Made by a program: the position numbers and the translations under genes. The notes under the pieces are model-generated. The model made no database searches. It was not told the DNA's origin and was given only the letters and a program-made list of their open reading frames with translations. From Nocardiopsis quinghaiensis (GTDB taxonomy: Bacteria; Actinomycetota; Actinomycetes; Streptosporangiales; Streptosporangiaceae), in NCBI RefSeq assembly GCF_008638365.1, contig NZ_VWVU01000007.1:124001-188000 (forward strand): a stretch of 64,000 bases of DNA, given 5' to 3'. Numbering within the stretch: the first letter of the stretch is position 1; every line of letters starts with the position of its first letter. Shown here in pieces: positions 18,077 through 28,054 of the stretch.

Positions 18077-19226
18077 CCGTCGTGGGCGCCTTGGTCGTCC
18101 TGGCCGCGGCGCGCTTGGCGGGGGCCTTGGCGGCGGCCACGGCCTCCTTGGCGGATTCGACGGATCCGGCGGCGTCCGCGGCCGGAGCGGAAGCGGTGTC
18201 GGCGGCCGGCCCGGAGGCGCTGTCGTCGCCCTTGGAGGGCACGCCCAGCTTCTCCTTGATCTTCTTCTCGATCTCGTTGGACACGTCGACGTTCTCGCGC
18301 AGGAACTTGCGCGAGTTCTCCTTGCCCTGGCCCAGCTGGGTGCCGTCGTAGGTGAACCAGGCACCCGACTTGCGCACGATGCCGTGCTCCACGCCCAGGT
18401 CGATGAGGCTGCCCTCACGGGAGACGCCCACACCGTAGAGGATGTCGAACTCGGCCTGCTTGAAGGGCGGGGCCACCTTGTTCTTGACGATCTTGACGCG
18501 GGTGCGGTTGCCGACCGCGTCGGTGCCGTCCTTGAGCGTCTCGATGCGGCGCACGTCCAGGCGCACCGACGAGTAGAACTTCAGCGCCTTGCCACCGGTC
18601 GTCGTCTCGGGCGAGCCGAACATGACGCCGACCTTCTCGCGCAGCTGGTTGATGAAGATCGCGGTGGTGCCGGTCTGGTGCAGCGCACCGGCGATCTTGC
18701 GCAGCGCCTGGGACATCAGGCGGGCCTGCAGGCCGACGTGGCTGTCGCCCATCTCGCCCTCGATCTCGGCGCGGGGGACCAGGGCCGCCACGGAGTCGAT
18801 GACGATGACGGAGATCGCGCCCGAGCGGATCAGCATGTCGACGATCTCCAGCGCCTGCTCGCCGGTGTCCGGCTGCGAGAGGAGGAGCTCGTCGGTGTCG
18901 ACGCCGATCTTCTTGGCGTACTCGGGGTCGAGTGCGTGCTCGGCGTCGACGAAGGCGGCGATACCGCCTCCCTTCTGCGCGCTGGCCACCGCGTGCAGGG
19001 CGACGGTCGTCTTACCGCTCGACTCGGGCCCGAAGATCTCGACGATGCGACCCCTGGGAAGGCCTCCGATGCCCAGGGCCACGTCGAGGGCGATCGCCCC
19101 GGTGGGGATCACCTCGATCGGCGGGCGGTCCTCGTCGCCCAGACGCATGACGGAGCCCTTGCCGAACTGCCGCTCGATCTGGGCGAGTGCTGTTTCGAGA
19201 GCCTTGTCTCGGTCTCCGGATGCCAC
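18069..19226 (-). CDS. recA: Recombinase RecA
   Basis: RecA catalyses homologous strand exchange and triggers LexA self-cleavage. It has [11 protein letters not shown], Walker A GPESSGKT (about residues 66-73), [18 protein letters not shown], the L1/L2 regions ([24 protein letters not shown] in part) and [14 protein letters not shown] prefer the GTG at 19226 (385 residues): AGGGG lies 6 nt upstream and the product begins like other actinobacterial RecA proteins. An in-frame ATG at 19265 would add 13 residues (MKKKAST...) but lacks a ribosome site. The C-terminal ~55 residues are Ala/Lys-rich and low-complexity. Confidence 0.97.
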   Translation of the reverse strand: MASGDRDKALETALAQIERQFGKGSVMRLGDEDRPPIEVIPTGAIALDVALGIGGLPRGRIVEIFGPESSGKTTVALHAVASAQKGGGIAAFVDAEHALDPEYAKKIGVDTDELLLSQPDTGEQALEIVDMLIRSGAISVIVIDSVAALVPRAEIEGEMGDSHVGLQARLMSQALRKIAGALHQTGTTAIFINQLREKVGVMFGSPETTTGGKALKFYSSVRLDVRRIETLKDGTDAVGNRTRVKIVKNKVAPPFKQAEFDILYGVGVSREGSLIDLGVEHGIVRKSGAWFTYDGTQLGQGKENSRKFLRENVDVSNEIEKKIKEKLGVPSKGDDSASGPAADTASAPAADAAGSVESAKEAVAAAKAPAKRAAARTTKAPTTDA

Positions 19227-19330
19227 GGGATACCCCTGTTGTTGGGTCGATGCCTTTTTCTTCATGATGAGCACGACGCTACGCGGCCGGTACGACAATC
19301 GCGACGTCCGACGTCCGCCTGTGGATATCC

Positions 19331-19359
19331 ACACTACCCGAACTTGTGTTCGATGTGAC
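19331..19359 (-). promoter_or_regulatory. recA promoter with LexA (SOS) box
   Basis: On the minus strand CGAAC-ACAA-GTTCG (19339-19352) is a perfect CGAAC-N4-GTTCG LexA box of the actinobacterial/Gram-positive type. It lies between GTCACA (19354-19359) and TAGTGT (19331-19336), which are 17 bp apart and fit -35 and -10. LexA would block polymerase directly. A second near-box with a 5-bp spacer, CGAAA-CGCGT-GTTCG read on the plus strand, is at 19363-19377. Confidence 0.8.
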
Positions 19360-19384
19360 GTACGAAACGCGTGTTCGTGTGGGG

Positions 19385-19579
19385 TCAGCGCATGGACGCG
19401 GGGATGTCGAAGGCCTCGCACACGGCGCGCCACACCTCCTTGGGCCCCACCCCGTCGGCGAGCGCCTGCTGGACCGTGCGGGACCCGAGACCCTCCAGGA
19501 CGTAGTCCTTGGCCAGGCTCTGCGTGTAGGCCTCGCCGAACTGCTCGTGCATGTTGTTCCAGAAAACCGTGAGTCTCAT
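19385..19579 (-). CDS. DUF3046 family protein
   Basis: A 64-residue protein, [18 protein letters not shown]..., that matches the small DUF3046 family commonly found beside recA in actinobacteria. Function unknown. It lies upstream of recA on the same strand, with the SOS promoter between them. No Shine-Dalgarno sequence; GATACT at 19587-19592 (minus strand) lies 7 nt from the ATG, suggesting a leaderless transcript. Confidence 0.88.
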   Translation of the reverse strand: MRLTVFWNNMHEQFGEAYTQSLAKDYVLEGLGSRTVQQALADGVGPKEVWRAVCEAFDIPASMR

Positions 19580-19586
19580 CGGGCCC

Positions 19587-19592
19587 AGTATC
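19587..19592 (-). promoter_or_regulatory. Probable -10 of the DUF3046 gene
   Basis: GATACT (minus strand), then GGGCCCG, then ATG. The divergent lhr gene has CACACT (19645-19650) 6 nt before its ATG, a weaker hexamer in the same arrangement. Confidence 0.4.
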
Positions 19593-19656
19593 GGTGATCC
19601 ACGCGCCCGCCCCGCCCCTCCGGACTTTTGTCACGGCCCACGGGCACACTGGCGGC

Positions 19657-22600
19657 ATGAGCCGTGCGCCACATCCCCTCGAACGCTTCGGACCGGCCAC
19701 CCGGTCCTGGTTCGACCAGGCCTTTCCCGCAGGACCCACCCCCGCGCAGACCGGGGCCTGGGAGTCGGTCTCACGGGGGAGGAACACGCTGGTGGTGGCC
19801 CCGACCGGCTCGGGCAAGACCCTGTCGGCCTTCCTGTGGTCGCTGGACCGGCTGACCTCGGCGCCGGCCCCCGAGGACCGCGCCCGCCGCTGCCGGGTGC
19901 TGTACGTGTCCCCGCTCAAGGCCCTCGCGGCGGACGTGGAGCGCAACCTGCGCGTCCCCCTGGCCGGGATCGGGGCCGCCGCCGAGGCCGCGGGGCGCGA
20001 GCTGTCCCCGGTCACCGTGGGGATGCGCACCGGTGACACCCCCGCCGGCCGCCGGCGCGGGCTCGCCAGCCGGCCGCCGGACGTGCTCATCACCACACCA
20101 GAGTCGCTGTTCCTGGTCCTCACCTCGCGCGCCAGGGAGGGGCTGGCCGGCGTGGAGACGGTGATCGTCGACGAGGTGCACGCGCTGGCGGGCACCAAGC
20201 GCGGCGCGCACCTGGCGTTGAGCCTGGAGCGGCTGGACGCCCTGCTGGACCGCCCCGCGCAGCGGATCGGGCTGTCCGCGACCGTGCGCCCGGCCGAGGT
20301 GGTGGCGGAGTTCCTCGGCGGTGCCGACGTCGTCTCCCCGCCCGGCTCCCCCGGCATGGACCTGCGCGTGGTGGTGCCCGTCCCCGACATGGACGACCCC
20401 GATGCTCCGGGAACGCCCCCGGCACCTCCCGGCGGCGGCTCCCGGGGCGGCGGCTCCCTGTGGCCGTACGTGGAGTCGCGGGTCCTGGACCTGGTCGGGT
20501 CCCACCGCTCCACCATCGTGTTCACCAACGGCCGCCGCACCGCCGAGCGGCTGTGCGCCCGCCTCAACGACCTGCACGCCGAGCGACACGGCCTGGAACC
20601 GCCGCGGGAGGAGGTGCCCGCGCAGGTCATCGCCCAGTCCGGGCAGAGCCGCGGCGGCGCTCCCGTCGTCGCGCGAGCCCACCACGGCTCGGTGTCCAAG
20701 GCCGAGCGGGCCCTGATCGAGGACGACCTCAAGTCGGGGCGGCTGCGCTGCGTGGTGGCCACCTCCAGCCTGGAACTGGGCGTGGACATGGGCTCGGTCG
20801 ACCTGGTGGTGCAGGTGGCCTCGCCCCCGTCGGTGGCCAGCGGCCTCCAGCGGGTGGGCCGGGCCGGGCACCAGGTCGGCGGGACCTCGCGCGGGGTGTT
20901 CCTCCCCCAGTTCCGGGGCGACCTGCTGTCGACGGCCGTGGTGGTGGGGCGGATGCGCGCGGGCGGCATCGAGCGCCTGGAGATGCCGCACGCCCCTCTG
21001 GACGTGCTGTCCCAGCAGATCGTGGCGATGGCCGCCATGGACGACTGGCCCGTGGCCGGGCTCGCCGAGCTGGTGCGGCGGGCCGCGCCCTTCTCCGACC
21101 TGACCGACCCGGTGCTGGAGTCGGTCCTGGACATGCTGTCGGGGCGCTATCCCTCGGACGAGTTCGCCGAACTGCGCCCGCGCCTGGTGTGGGACCGGGA
21201 GGCTGACGTGGTGCGGGGACGGCCGGGCGCGCAGCGGCTGGCGGTGATCAGCGGCGGCACCATCCCGGACCGGGGAACGTACGGGGTGCACCTGGCCGCG
21301 GAGGGTGCGGCCCCGGACCGGGGCCGGGCGCCCACCCGGGTCGGCGAACTGGACGAGGAGATGGTCTACGAGTCGCGGGTGGGCGACGTGTTCGTGCTGG
21401 GGTCCACCTCGTGGCGGATCGAGGGGATCACCGCAGACCGGGTGCTGGTCTCGCCCGCTCCGGGGCGGCCGGGGCGGATGCCGTTCTGGAAGGCCGACGC
21501 GCAGGGCCGACCGGCCGAGCTGGGACGCGCGGTGGGCGCGCTGACCAGGGAACTCGCCGAGGCGGAGCCGAAGGAGGCGCTGGCCCTGGCCGAGGGCGTG
21601 GGGCTGGACCGGTGGGCCGCGCACAACCTGGTGGCGTACGTGGCCGACCAGCGCGAGGCCACCGGCCGGGTACCCGACGACCGGACCGTGGTCATCGAGC
21701 GCTTCCGTGACCAGGTCGGCGACTGGCGTGTGGTGGTGCACTCTCCGCTGGGCGCCCGGGTGCACGCGCCCTGGGCGCTGGCGATCGCGAACCGGGTGCG
21801 GGCGCGGTTCGGGGCGGACGCGCAGGTCGTGCACGGCGACGACGGGATCGTGCTGCGCCTTCCGGACACCGAGCAGGGCGGGCTCGACCAGGCGGGCGGA
21901 CCGGCCGGCCTGGCCGACCTGGTGGTGCTGGACCCCGAGGAGGCGGAGTCGGCGGTCACCGACGAGCTGCCCGGGTCGGCGCTGTTCGCCGCCCGCTTCC
22001 GGGAGTGCGCGGCGCGGGCCCTGCTGCTGCCCCGGCAGCGCCCGGACCGGCGCATGCCGCTGTGGCAGCAGCGGCTGCGGGCCTCCCACCTGCTGTCGGT
22101 GGCGAGCCGGTACGGGTCGTTCCCGATCGTGCTGGAGACGGTGCGCGAGTGTCTGCGGGACGTGTTCGACGTGCCCGCGCTGGTGGAGGTGCTCACGGAC
22201 CTCCGGGCCCGCCGCACGCGTGTGGTCGAGGTGGGCACCGAACGTGCGTCGCCGTTCGCGCGGTCGCTTCTGATGGAGTACACGGCGGCGTTCCTGTACG
22301 AGGGGGACGCCCCTGCCGCCGAGTTGCGGGCGCAGGCGCTCACCCTGGACCCGTCTCTGCTGTCGGACCTGCTGGGACGGACGGACCTGCGCGAGCTGCT
22401 CGATCCGCGGGTGGTGGAGCACGTCGGCGCGCTGCTGCAGCGCACGGCCGAGGGGACGGGTGCCGGGGACGCGGAGGGCGCGGCGGACCTGCTGCGCGAG
22501 GTCGGTCCGCTGACCACGGCCGAGGCCGCCGAACGCGGTGCCCGGCCGGAGTGGCTGGAGGGGCTGGAGGCCTCGGGCCGGGTGGTGCGGACGACCGTGG

Positions 22601-24210
22601 CGGGCGCCGAGCGGTGGTGCGTGGTGGAGGACGTGGCGCGGCTGCGCGACGCCCTCGGCGCCGAGCCGCCCGCCGGTGTGCCCGCGGCCCTCCTGGAGCC
22701 GGTGGAGGAGCCGACGCGCGACCTGGTGTCGCGGTACGCGCGCACGCACGGGCCGTTCACCTCCGCTGAGGCCGCTGAGCGGCTGGGGCTCGGGCGCGAC
22801 GTGGTGGAGGGCGTGCTGCGCGGGCTCTCCCGCCGGGGACGGGTCTCCGTCGGCGGCTTCCGGCCGGGCGGGACGGGTACCGAGTGGTGCGACGCCGAGG
22901 TGCTGCGCCGGTTGCGGCGCGGCTCGCTCGCACGGCTGCGCCGGGAGGTGGAGCCGGTCGGTCCGGAGGCACTGGCCCGGTTCTCGCCGCTGTGGCAGCA
23001 CGCCGTGCCGGGCGTGCGCCGACGCGGGCCGGACGCGGTGTTCGAGGCGGTGGAGTCGCTGCGCGGGGCGAGGCTGGCGGCCTCGGCGCTGGAGTCGCTG
23101 GTGCTGCCCGCGCGGGTGGAGGACTACGCGACCCACCGGCTGGACGAGCTGACCCAGGCGGGTGAGGTGGTGTGGGCCGGGGCGGGGTCGCTGCCCGGCC
23201 GGGACGGGTGGGTGTGCCTGTCCCCGACCGACGAGGCGCCCCTCCTGCTGCCCGAGCCGGCTCCCCCCGAGGAGGGCACACTGCCCCACGCGGTGCTGGA
23301 GGTGCTGCGTGAGGGCGGAGCGCTGTTCTTCCGCGACATCGCCGACCGGGCGGCGAGGGCGGCGGGCGGCTCCGCGGTCACTGACGCGGACCTGGTCGCG
23401 GCGCTGTGGGAGCTGGTGTGGTCGGGTTGCGTCACCAACGACACCCCGGCGCCGCTGCGGGCCGCGCTGGGAGCGGGGGCCGCTCCGCGCCGCGCGCCGT
23501 CGCGGCGGCCGTCGCGCGCGGTGGGGCGCCGTCCGGCGATGCCCACCCGGTCGGGGCCGCCCACGGCCGCGGGACGGTGGTGGGCCCTGCCGGAGCGCGA
23601 GGGCGATCCCACGAGGCTCACCCTGGCCCGTCTGGAGGCGCGGCTGGAGCGCCGGGGCGTGCTGGTGCGCGGACACCAGGGCGGACGGATCTCGCCGGAG
23701 GAGTACCGGGTGCTGCGGACGCTGGAGGAGTCGGGCCGGGTACGCCGGGGCTACTTCGTGGAGGGGCTGGGCGGCGCCCAGTTCGCCCTACCCGGCGCGG
23801 TGGACCGGCTACGGGCGCTGTCCGGGGGCGGGGCGGACGCCCCCGTGGTGCTGGCGGCGACCGATCCGGCGAACCCGTTCGGTGCCGACCTTCCCTGGCC
23901 GCAGGAGGAGGGGGATCCGGAGAGGCGGGCCAGACCGGGCCGGGTGGCGGGTTCCCTGGTGGTGGTCGACGACGGCCGGTTGACCCTGTACGCGGGTCGG
24001 GGCGGCCGTTCGGTGCTGACCTTCGGTTCTCCGCCCGCGCTGCTGGAGCGGGCGGCCCGGGCCCTGGCCGGGACGGTGCGGGACGGGCGCGTGGCGTCGT
24101 TGACGGTGGAACGCGCGGACGGGGCGGAGGTGTTCGGCGGCCCCCTGGACACCGCGCTGGTGGCGGCCGGGTTCCACGTGACCCCCAAGGGGCTCCGTCT
24201 GCGCTCCTAG
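19657..24210 (+). CDS. lhr: Large ATP-dependent helicase Lhr
   Basis: Lhr is a superfamily 2 3'-5' helicase of about 1500 residues. Mycobacterial homologues unwind DNA-RNA hybrids and are induced by DNA damage. This 1517-residue protein has motif I APTGSGKT (residues ~48-55), DEVH (from ~172), [36 protein letters not shown] and [13 protein letters not shown] winged-helix/Lhr-core region follows, and a long C-terminal part (~residues 850-1517) continues with [25 protein letters not shown] at 19594 would lengthen it by 21 residues; the ATG at 19657 begins the conserved part. Confidence 0.93.
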   Translation: MSRAPHPLERFGPATRSWFDQAFPAGPTPAQTGAWESVSRGRNTLVVAPTGSGKTLSAFLWSLDRLTSAPAPEDRARRCRVLYVSPLKALAADVERNLRVPLAGIGAAAEAAGRELSPVTVGMRTGDTPAGRRRGLASRPPDVLITTPESLFLVLTSRAREGLAGVETVIVDEVHALAGTKRGAHLALSLERLDALLDRPAQRIGLSATVRPAEVVAEFLGGADVVSPPGSPGMDLRVVVPVPDMDDPDAPGTPPAPPGGGSRGGGSLWPYVESRVLDLVGSHRSTIVFTNGRRTAERLCARLNDLHAERHGLEPPREEVPAQVIAQSGQSRGGAPVVARAHHGSVSKAERALIEDDLKSGRLRCVVATSSLELGVDMGSVDLVVQVASPPSVASGLQRVGRAGHQVGGTSRGVFLPQFRGDLLSTAVVVGRMRAGGIERLEMPHAPLDVLSQQIVAMAAMDDWPVAGLAELVRRAAPFSDLTDPVLESVLDMLSGRYPSDEFAELRPRLVWDREADVVRGRPGAQRLAVISGGTIPDRGTYGVHLAAEGAAPDRGRAPTRVGELDEEMVYESRVGDVFVLGSTSWRIEGITADRVLVSPAPGRPGRMPFWKADAQGRPAELGRAVGALTRELAEAEPKEALALAEGVGLDRWAAHNLVAYVADQREATGRVPDDRTVVIERFRDQVGDWRVVVHSPLGARVHAPWALAIANRVRARFGADAQVVHGDDGIVLRLPDTEQGGLDQAGGPAGLADLVVLDPEEAESAVTDELPGSALFAARFRECAARALLLPRQRPDRRMPLWQQRLRASHLLSVASRYGSFPIVLETVRECLRDVFDVPALVEVLTDLRARRTRVVEVGTERASPFARSLLMEYTAAFLYEGDAPAAELRAQALTLDPSLLSDLLGRTDLRELLDPRVVEHVGALLQRTAEGTGAGDAEGAADLLREVGPLTTAEAAERGARPEWLEGLEASGRVVRTTVAGAERWCVVEDVARLRDALGAEPPAGVPAALLEPVEEPTRDLVSRYARTHGPFTSAEAAERLGLGRDVVEGVLRGLSRRGRVSVGGFRPGGTGTEWCDAEVLRRLRRGSLARLRREVEPVGPEALARFSPLWQHAVPGVRRRGPDAVFEAVESLRGARLAASALESLVLPARVEDYATHRLDELTQAGEVVWAGAGSLPGRDGWVCLSPTDEAPLLLPEPAPPEEGTLPHAVLEVLREGGALFFRDIADRAARAAGGSAVTDADLVAALWELVWSGCVTNDTPAPLRAALGAGAAPRRAPSRRPSRAVGRRPAMPTRSGPPTAAGRWWALPEREGDPTRLTLARLEARLERRGVLVRGHQGGRISPEEYRVLRTLEESGRVRRGYFVEGLGGAQFALPGAVDRLRALSGGGADAPVVLAATDPANPFGADLPWPQEEGDPERRARPGRVAGSLVVVDDGRLTLYAGRGGRSVLTFGSPPALLERAARALAGTVRDGRVASLTVERADGAEVFGGPLDTALVAAGFHVTPKGLRLRS

Positions 24211-24258
24211 GTGCGCTGACCGAAAACGTCGCGGATGTGACGCGCGGGTTCCTCCGCC

Positions 24259-24315
24259 GATGATCTTGCTCCCAGCGGCACTGTCTGCGGTCGAGAGTGC
24301 CACTGGGAGCAGGAT
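24259..24315. terminator. Long imperfect palindrome after lhr (terminator or dispersed repeat)
   Basis: A 22-bp arm starting TGATCTTGCTCCCAG (24259-24280) pairs with 24294-24315 with two mismatches, both G-T pairable, around a 13-nt loop. It is less GC-rich than neighbouring terminators, and about twice as long. It starts 49 bp after the lhr stop and 108 bp before a GNAT gene. See findings. Confidence 0.6.
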
Positions 24316-24422
24316 CACCCCAGGTGGGGACGGCGGCCCCGGAACGGGCGGGCGCGAAAACGGCTGGACGCGATGGCCGGAACCGGCCAGGATGACGCCT
24401 GCCGGAAGAGTGGAGGGGCGCG

Positions 24423-24938
24423 GTGGAGCACACAGGGGTCCGGCCGATGCGGCCGGAGGACACGTCCCGTCTGGTGGGGGTGTCGCTGGCGGCGGACACG
24501 GTGTTCGCCGACGCGGGAGTGGTCCTGCCCCCGGACGACCCCGGGGAGATGCTCGCGCACGCGGAGCGGGTCCTGGTGGCCGACGACCCGGTGACGGGCG
24601 CCCCCGTGGTCGGCCTGGCCGCGACCGTGACCGTGGACGGCCACCCGCACCTGGAGCAGCTCGCCGTGCGTCCCGGCCACGGCGGGCGCGGCGTCGGCGG
24701 CGCCCTGCTGGGGGCGGTGTGCGCCGAGGCGGCGGCCGCCGGTCACACCCGCCTCACCCTCACCACCTTCCGCGACCTGCCGTGGAACGGCCCCTGGTAC
24801 GCGAGGCGGGGCTTCACCGTGCTGCCCCGGGAGGAGTGGGGCCCCGGTCTGGAGCAGGTGTGGGAGACCGAGGAGCGGGCGGGTGTCCGGGTGCTGCCGC
24901 GTGTGGTGATGGTGCGGGAGCTGTCCCCGCCGGCCTGA
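24423..24938 (+). CDS. GNAT family N-acetyltransferase
   Basis: A 171-residue acetyl-CoA-dependent acyltransferase fold: VVGLAATVTVDGHPHLEQLAVRPGHGGRGVGGALLGAVCAEA is the core with the pyrophosphate-binding loop RPGHGGRGVGG. LTLTTFRDLPWNGPWYARRGF is the second conserved part. The GTG start has GAGGGG at 24413-24418. Substrate unknown; a small molecule or protein N-terminus are both possible. It stands alone between lhr and the ROK gene. Confidence 0.85.
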   Translation: MEHTGVRPMRPEDTSRLVGVSLAADTVFADAGVVLPPDDPGEMLAHAERVLVADDPVTGAPVVGLAATVTVDGHPHLEQLAVRPGHGGRGVGGALLGAVCAEAAAAGHTRLTLTTFRDLPWNGPWYARRGFTVLPREEWGPGLEQVWETEERAGVRVLPRVVMVRELSPPA

Positions 24939-25176
24939 GGATCCCCCGGCCACGCGCTCCGGCCGGTACCGGCCCGTCATGGCCGTGGTCCTCGCGAGGC
25001 CTGGGATCGGGGCGCCGTGTCCCCCGCGCCGGAGGCCCCCTCGCAGAACCCAGAGCGCGTTTCGAGCCGTCACCAGCCTCCGGAGGGGACCGGTGGTCCG
25101 GTCGCCGGACCCGTGGCGCCACGGGGTACGCCCGTGCCCCGGCCGGGTGAGGAGGAGCCGGGGCACGGTACGGGCA

Positions 25177-25200
25177 GAGGCCATGGGAGGGCTCCCATGG
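25177..25200. terminator. Terminator between the GNAT gene and the ROK gene
   Basis: A perfect 10-bp stem, GGCCATGGGA (25177-25186) against TCCCATGGCC (25191-25200), with GGGC loop, 17 bp from the convergent ROK stop. The rest of the 278-bp gap holds nothing else recognisable. Confidence 0.75.
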
Positions 25201-25216
25201 CCCCGGGGGGCACCGG

Positions 25217-26431
25217 TCACACGGTGGAGGAGAACACGTCCTCCCTGGCGCGTTCGAGGGCGTGCAGGAGCGCGCCGCGCACGACCGGGCTGCCCTCCAC
25301 CCCGCCCAGGGCGACCTCGGTGGTGTTGGGAGCAATGCGGGCGGTGGCCGCCTGGACCCGCTCGGCGAGCTTGGCGCCGCCCGCGCGGGCGACGTCGCCG
25401 CCGAGCACCACCAGGCCGGGGTCGAGGATGACCGTGACGGCGGCCACGCCCCGGGCCAGGCGCTCGGCGAAGGCGTCCAGGAAGGCGTCCCCCCGCGGGG
25501 TCCCCGAGGCGGCCGCCGCCGCGACGACCTCGGTGACGTCGGTGCCCTCGATGCCGTACCCGGCGGCGAGTTCGACCACCTGTCCGGCCTTGACCAGGGC
25601 CTGGAAACCGTGCGGCAGTTCGCGGTTGGCACCGTCGCGCAGGGACTCGTAGCCGCCGGACAGTCCCACGTCGGTGGGCATGGGGGCACCGGGCACGGGC
25701 AGGTAGCCGATCTCGCCCGCGCCGCCGGAGCGTCCCCGGTGGATGCGGCCGTCGATCATGGTGGACATGCCGACGCCGCCGTTGGCGCTGAGCCAGATGA
25801 GGACGAACTCGGCCACGCCCGAGGCGGCGCCCTCGGCGTGCTCGGCCAGGGCGGCCAGGTTGACGTCGTTCTCGATCATGACCGAGCGCTCGAGGTCGGC
25901 GCGCAGGGCCTCCAGGACGCCCTCGTGCCAGGACATCAGGTCGAAGGAGAAGCGGATGTCGCCGGTGCGGGGGTCGACGACGCCCGGGGTACCGATGACG
26001 CAGGCGCGGACCCTGTCCAGGGGGACCCCGGCGGTGTCGGCCAGGCGCATCACCGCGGTGTGCACGAGCGCGACGGGGTCGTCTGAGGCGCGGGGGTCGA
26101 CGGTGACGTCGCTGATGATCCTCCCGGTGATGTCGGCGATCGTCGCGGTCACCCGCTGCGCGCTGACGTCCAGGGCGGCGACGTAGGCGCTCTCGGGCAC
26201 CACCGCGTACAGGGCGGCGTTGGGCCCCCGCCCTCCTGCCCGACTGCCCACCACGCGCACCAGGTCCCGCTCCTCCAGCCGCGCCAGCAGTTGGGAGGCC
26301 GTTACCTTGGACAGACCGGTCCGCGTTCCCAGCTGAGTCCTGGTCAAAGGCCCCGCGGACAGCAGTAGTTCCAGCGCCGCGCGATCGTTGAGCTGGCGTA
26401 GCAGCCGGGGCGTCCCTGGACGTTGAGACAT
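25217..26431 (-). CDS. ROK-family transcriptional repressor
   Basis: A 404-residue regulator. Residues ~1-75 are a MarR-like winged helix (LLRQLNDRAALELLLSAGPLTRTQLGTRTGLSKVTASQLL). Residues ~80-404 are a ROK sugar-kinase-like sensor domain (VAALDVSAQRVTATIADITGRI, CVIGTPGVVD, IENDVNLAALAEH, GVGMSTMIDGRIHRG, GGAGEIGYLPV). The cysteine-rich zinc motif typical of ROK proteins is not visible. It is divergent from the das-like operon, with a palindrome 28 bp from its own start, so it probably represses itself and the operon until a sugar ligand binds. Confidence 0.92.
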   Translation of the reverse strand: MSQRPGTPRLLRQLNDRAALELLLSAGPLTRTQLGTRTGLSKVTASQLLARLEERDLVRVVGSRAGGRGPNAALYAVVPESAYVAALDVSAQRVTATIADITGRIISDVTVDPRASDDPVALVHTAVMRLADTAGVPLDRVRACVIGTPGVVDPRTGDIRFSFDLMSWHEGVLEALRADLERSVMIENDVNLAALAEHAEGAASGVAEFVLIWLSANGGVGMSTMIDGRIHRGRSGGAGEIGYLPVPGAPMPTDVGLSGGYESLRDGANRELPHGFQALVKAGQVVELAAGYGIEGTDVTEVVAAAAASGTPRGDAFLDAFAERLARGVAAVTVILDPGLVVLGGDVARAGGAKLAERVQAATARIAPNTTEVALGGVEGSPVVRGALLHALERAREDVFSSTV

Positions 26432-26685
26432 AACCGTGACACCTCACCCTGTTTTTATTAGGAAAGTTTCCTGTTAATTTAGCTCACAACCTCACAGGAG
26501 GTCACGTCCTGGCAGGCCCGCTTTTCGGGCCCTTCCGGTACCCGCGCCGGCGGGGCGGCCAACGTGCTATCCCAGCACAATCCCCACGAAGACGTCGAGT
26601 CGCGGGGTGGTCCCTCGATCATCCCAGTCGATTCGAGCACAGGCGTCGAACCCCAGCGCGCCGTGCGAAGGGAGAAGAGGTACAC
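26432..26685. promoter_or_regulatory. Divergent ROK/dasA control region
   Basis: The 254-bp region has an AT-rich stretch at 26450-26485 with the ROK operator. Nearer dasA is a weak repeat TTCGA (26632-26636)/TCGAA (26646-26650). I searched for a DasR site (ACTGGTCTAGACCACT type) and saw none. Confidence 0.55.
26460..26472. promoter_or_regulatory. Candidate ROK operator
   Basis: AGGAAAGTTTCCT is a perfect 13-bp palindrome centred on a G, flanked by TT and GTTAA. GAAA/TTTC half-sites in AT-rich surroundings are typical of ROK (NagC/XylR-type) operators. It lies 29 bp upstream of the ROK start and about 215 bp from dasA. Confidence 0.65.
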
Positions 26686-27963
26686 ATGAGGTTCCCCAAG
26701 ATCGCCGCGGCCACGGCCGTGGTACTGCTCGCCGCGGCATGCGGTGGCAACTCCGAATCCGGTGGCGGCGGTGAGGCCGACAGCCTGACCGTCTGGGTCA
26801 TGGGCACCTCCCAGGAGCCCCTCGTCGAGTACTTCGAGGACACCGAGGCACGCTTCCAGGAGAGCCACCCGGGTGTCTCCGTCGAGGTCGAGTTCATCCC
26901 GTGGCCCGACGCGCAGGAGTCCATCACCAACGCCCTCGCCGGCGGTGACGCCCCCGACGTCCTGGAGGTCGGCAACGACCAGGTCTCGAACTGGGCCTCG
27001 CAGGGCGCCCTGCTGGACATCACCGACCAGGTCGAGGGCTGGGACGCCGCCGCGGGCATCGACGAGGAGGCCCTGGAGTACGGCACCTACGAGGGTGTCC
27101 AGTACGGCGTTCCGTGGTTCTCCGGTGTGCGCACCCTGTACTACCGCGCGGACTGGCTGGAGGGGCTCGGCCACGAGCCGCCGAAGACCTGGGACGAGCT
27201 GGTCGAGGTCGCCGAGGACATCGAGACCGAGCACGACGTCCCCGGTTTCGCCGCGCCGACCGACTTCACCAACGGCATCGCCAGCTTCATCTGGAGCAAC
27301 GGCGGCGAGATCGCGGTGCAGGACGGCGACGTGTGGGAGGGCAGGCTCACCGACCCCGCCACCGTCGAGGCCATCGAGTTCTACGCGAGCCTGAGCACCG
27401 ACGGCATCTCCCCCCAGGACTACGTCGGACAGAACGAGCTCATCGCCCTGGCCGACATGGCCAACAGCGAGCTGGGCATGTACATCGACGGCGGCTGGGC
27501 GGTCAGCTCCATGGAGGAGCAGGCCGCGGACCCGTCCGTCGTCGAGAACATCGCCTCCGCGCCGATCCCCGGCGCCGACGGCATCGCCCCGGCCTTCGCG
27601 GGCGGCTCCGCCCTGACGGTGTTCACCACCACCGAGCACCCGGACCTGGCCTTCGACCTGCTGACCGTCCTCGGTGACGAGGAGGGCGGCAAGGGCTACG
27701 CCGACGTGGCGGGCTTCTTCCCGGCCTACCCGCACCTGCTGGAGAGCGACGAGTACCAGGAGGACCCCGACCGCGCCGCCGCCGCCACGCAGATGCAGAA
27801 CACCCGCTTCTTCCCGACCACCCCGCGCTGGACCGCAGCCGACCAGGACAGCAAGATCCTGCCGGGCGCCGTGCTGGAGATCGTGCAGGGCGGCGACCCC
27901 GAGGAGGTCCTGGAGGCGGCCAACGAGGAGCTCACCTCGATCCTCAACGAGCCGGTCGAGTAG
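26686..27963 (+). CDS. Sugar-binding lipoprotein, DasA-like (chitobiose/GlcNAc type)
   Basis: A 425-residue family 1 extracellular binding protein with lipobox LAAAC (cysteine 19), then a Ser/Gly linker and SLTVWVMGTSQEPLVEYFED. ADSL..., GGDAPDVLEVGNDQVSNWASQGALLDIT and GGWAVSSM are typical CUT1 binding-protein segments. AGAAGAGG precedes the ATG. Two CUT1 permeases and a GH3 N-acetylhexosaminidase follow, the order of dasABCD in Streptomyces, so N,N'-diacetylchitobiose or a related amino sugar is the likely ligand. The ATPase is not encoded here and is presumably a shared MsiK-type protein. Confidence 0.85.
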   Translation: MRFPKIAAATAVVLLAAACGGNSESGGGGEADSLTVWVMGTSQEPLVEYFEDTEARFQESHPGVSVEVEFIPWPDAQESITNALAGGDAPDVLEVGNDQVSNWASQGALLDITDQVEGWDAAAGIDEEALEYGTYEGVQYGVPWFSGVRTLYYRADWLEGLGHEPPKTWDELVEVAEDIETEHDVPGFAAPTDFTNGIASFIWSNGGEIAVQDGDVWEGRLTDPATVEAIEFYASLSTDGISPQDYVGQNELIALADMANSELGMYIDGGWAVSSMEEQAADPSVVENIASAPIPGADGIAPAFAGGSALTVFTTTEHPDLAFDLLTVLGDEEGGKGYADVAGFFPAYPHLLESDEYQEDPDRAAAATQMQNTRFFPTTPRWTAADQDSKILPGAVLEIVQGGDPEEVLEAANEELTSILNEPVE

Positions 27964-27993
27964 CCGGACCCGACTCACTGTGTAGAGCTGTGC

Positions 27994-28025
27994 GCGGGCG
28001 GGGCCCGCACCAGGACCCCGCCCGC
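27994..28025 (+). terminator. Intercistronic hairpin between the binding protein and first permease
   Basis: GCGGGCGGGG (27994-28003) pairs perfectly with 28016-28025 around a 12-nt loop in the 91-bp gap. The position matches that of the gluB-gluC hairpin. Confidence 0.65.
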
Positions 28026-28054
28026 CGCGCCCGGCCCACTCGATTGAGAAGACC

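Noticed and set aside
19771..23676. A 1301-codon minus-strand frame opposite lhr
   Set aside because: Antisense shadow of lhr, low-complexity Arg/Pro/His composition, no start signal or family motifs.
26432..26685. DasR-responsive element upstream of the das-like operon
   Set aside because: No ACTGGTCTAGACCACT-like 16-mer with acceptable match was found on either strand.
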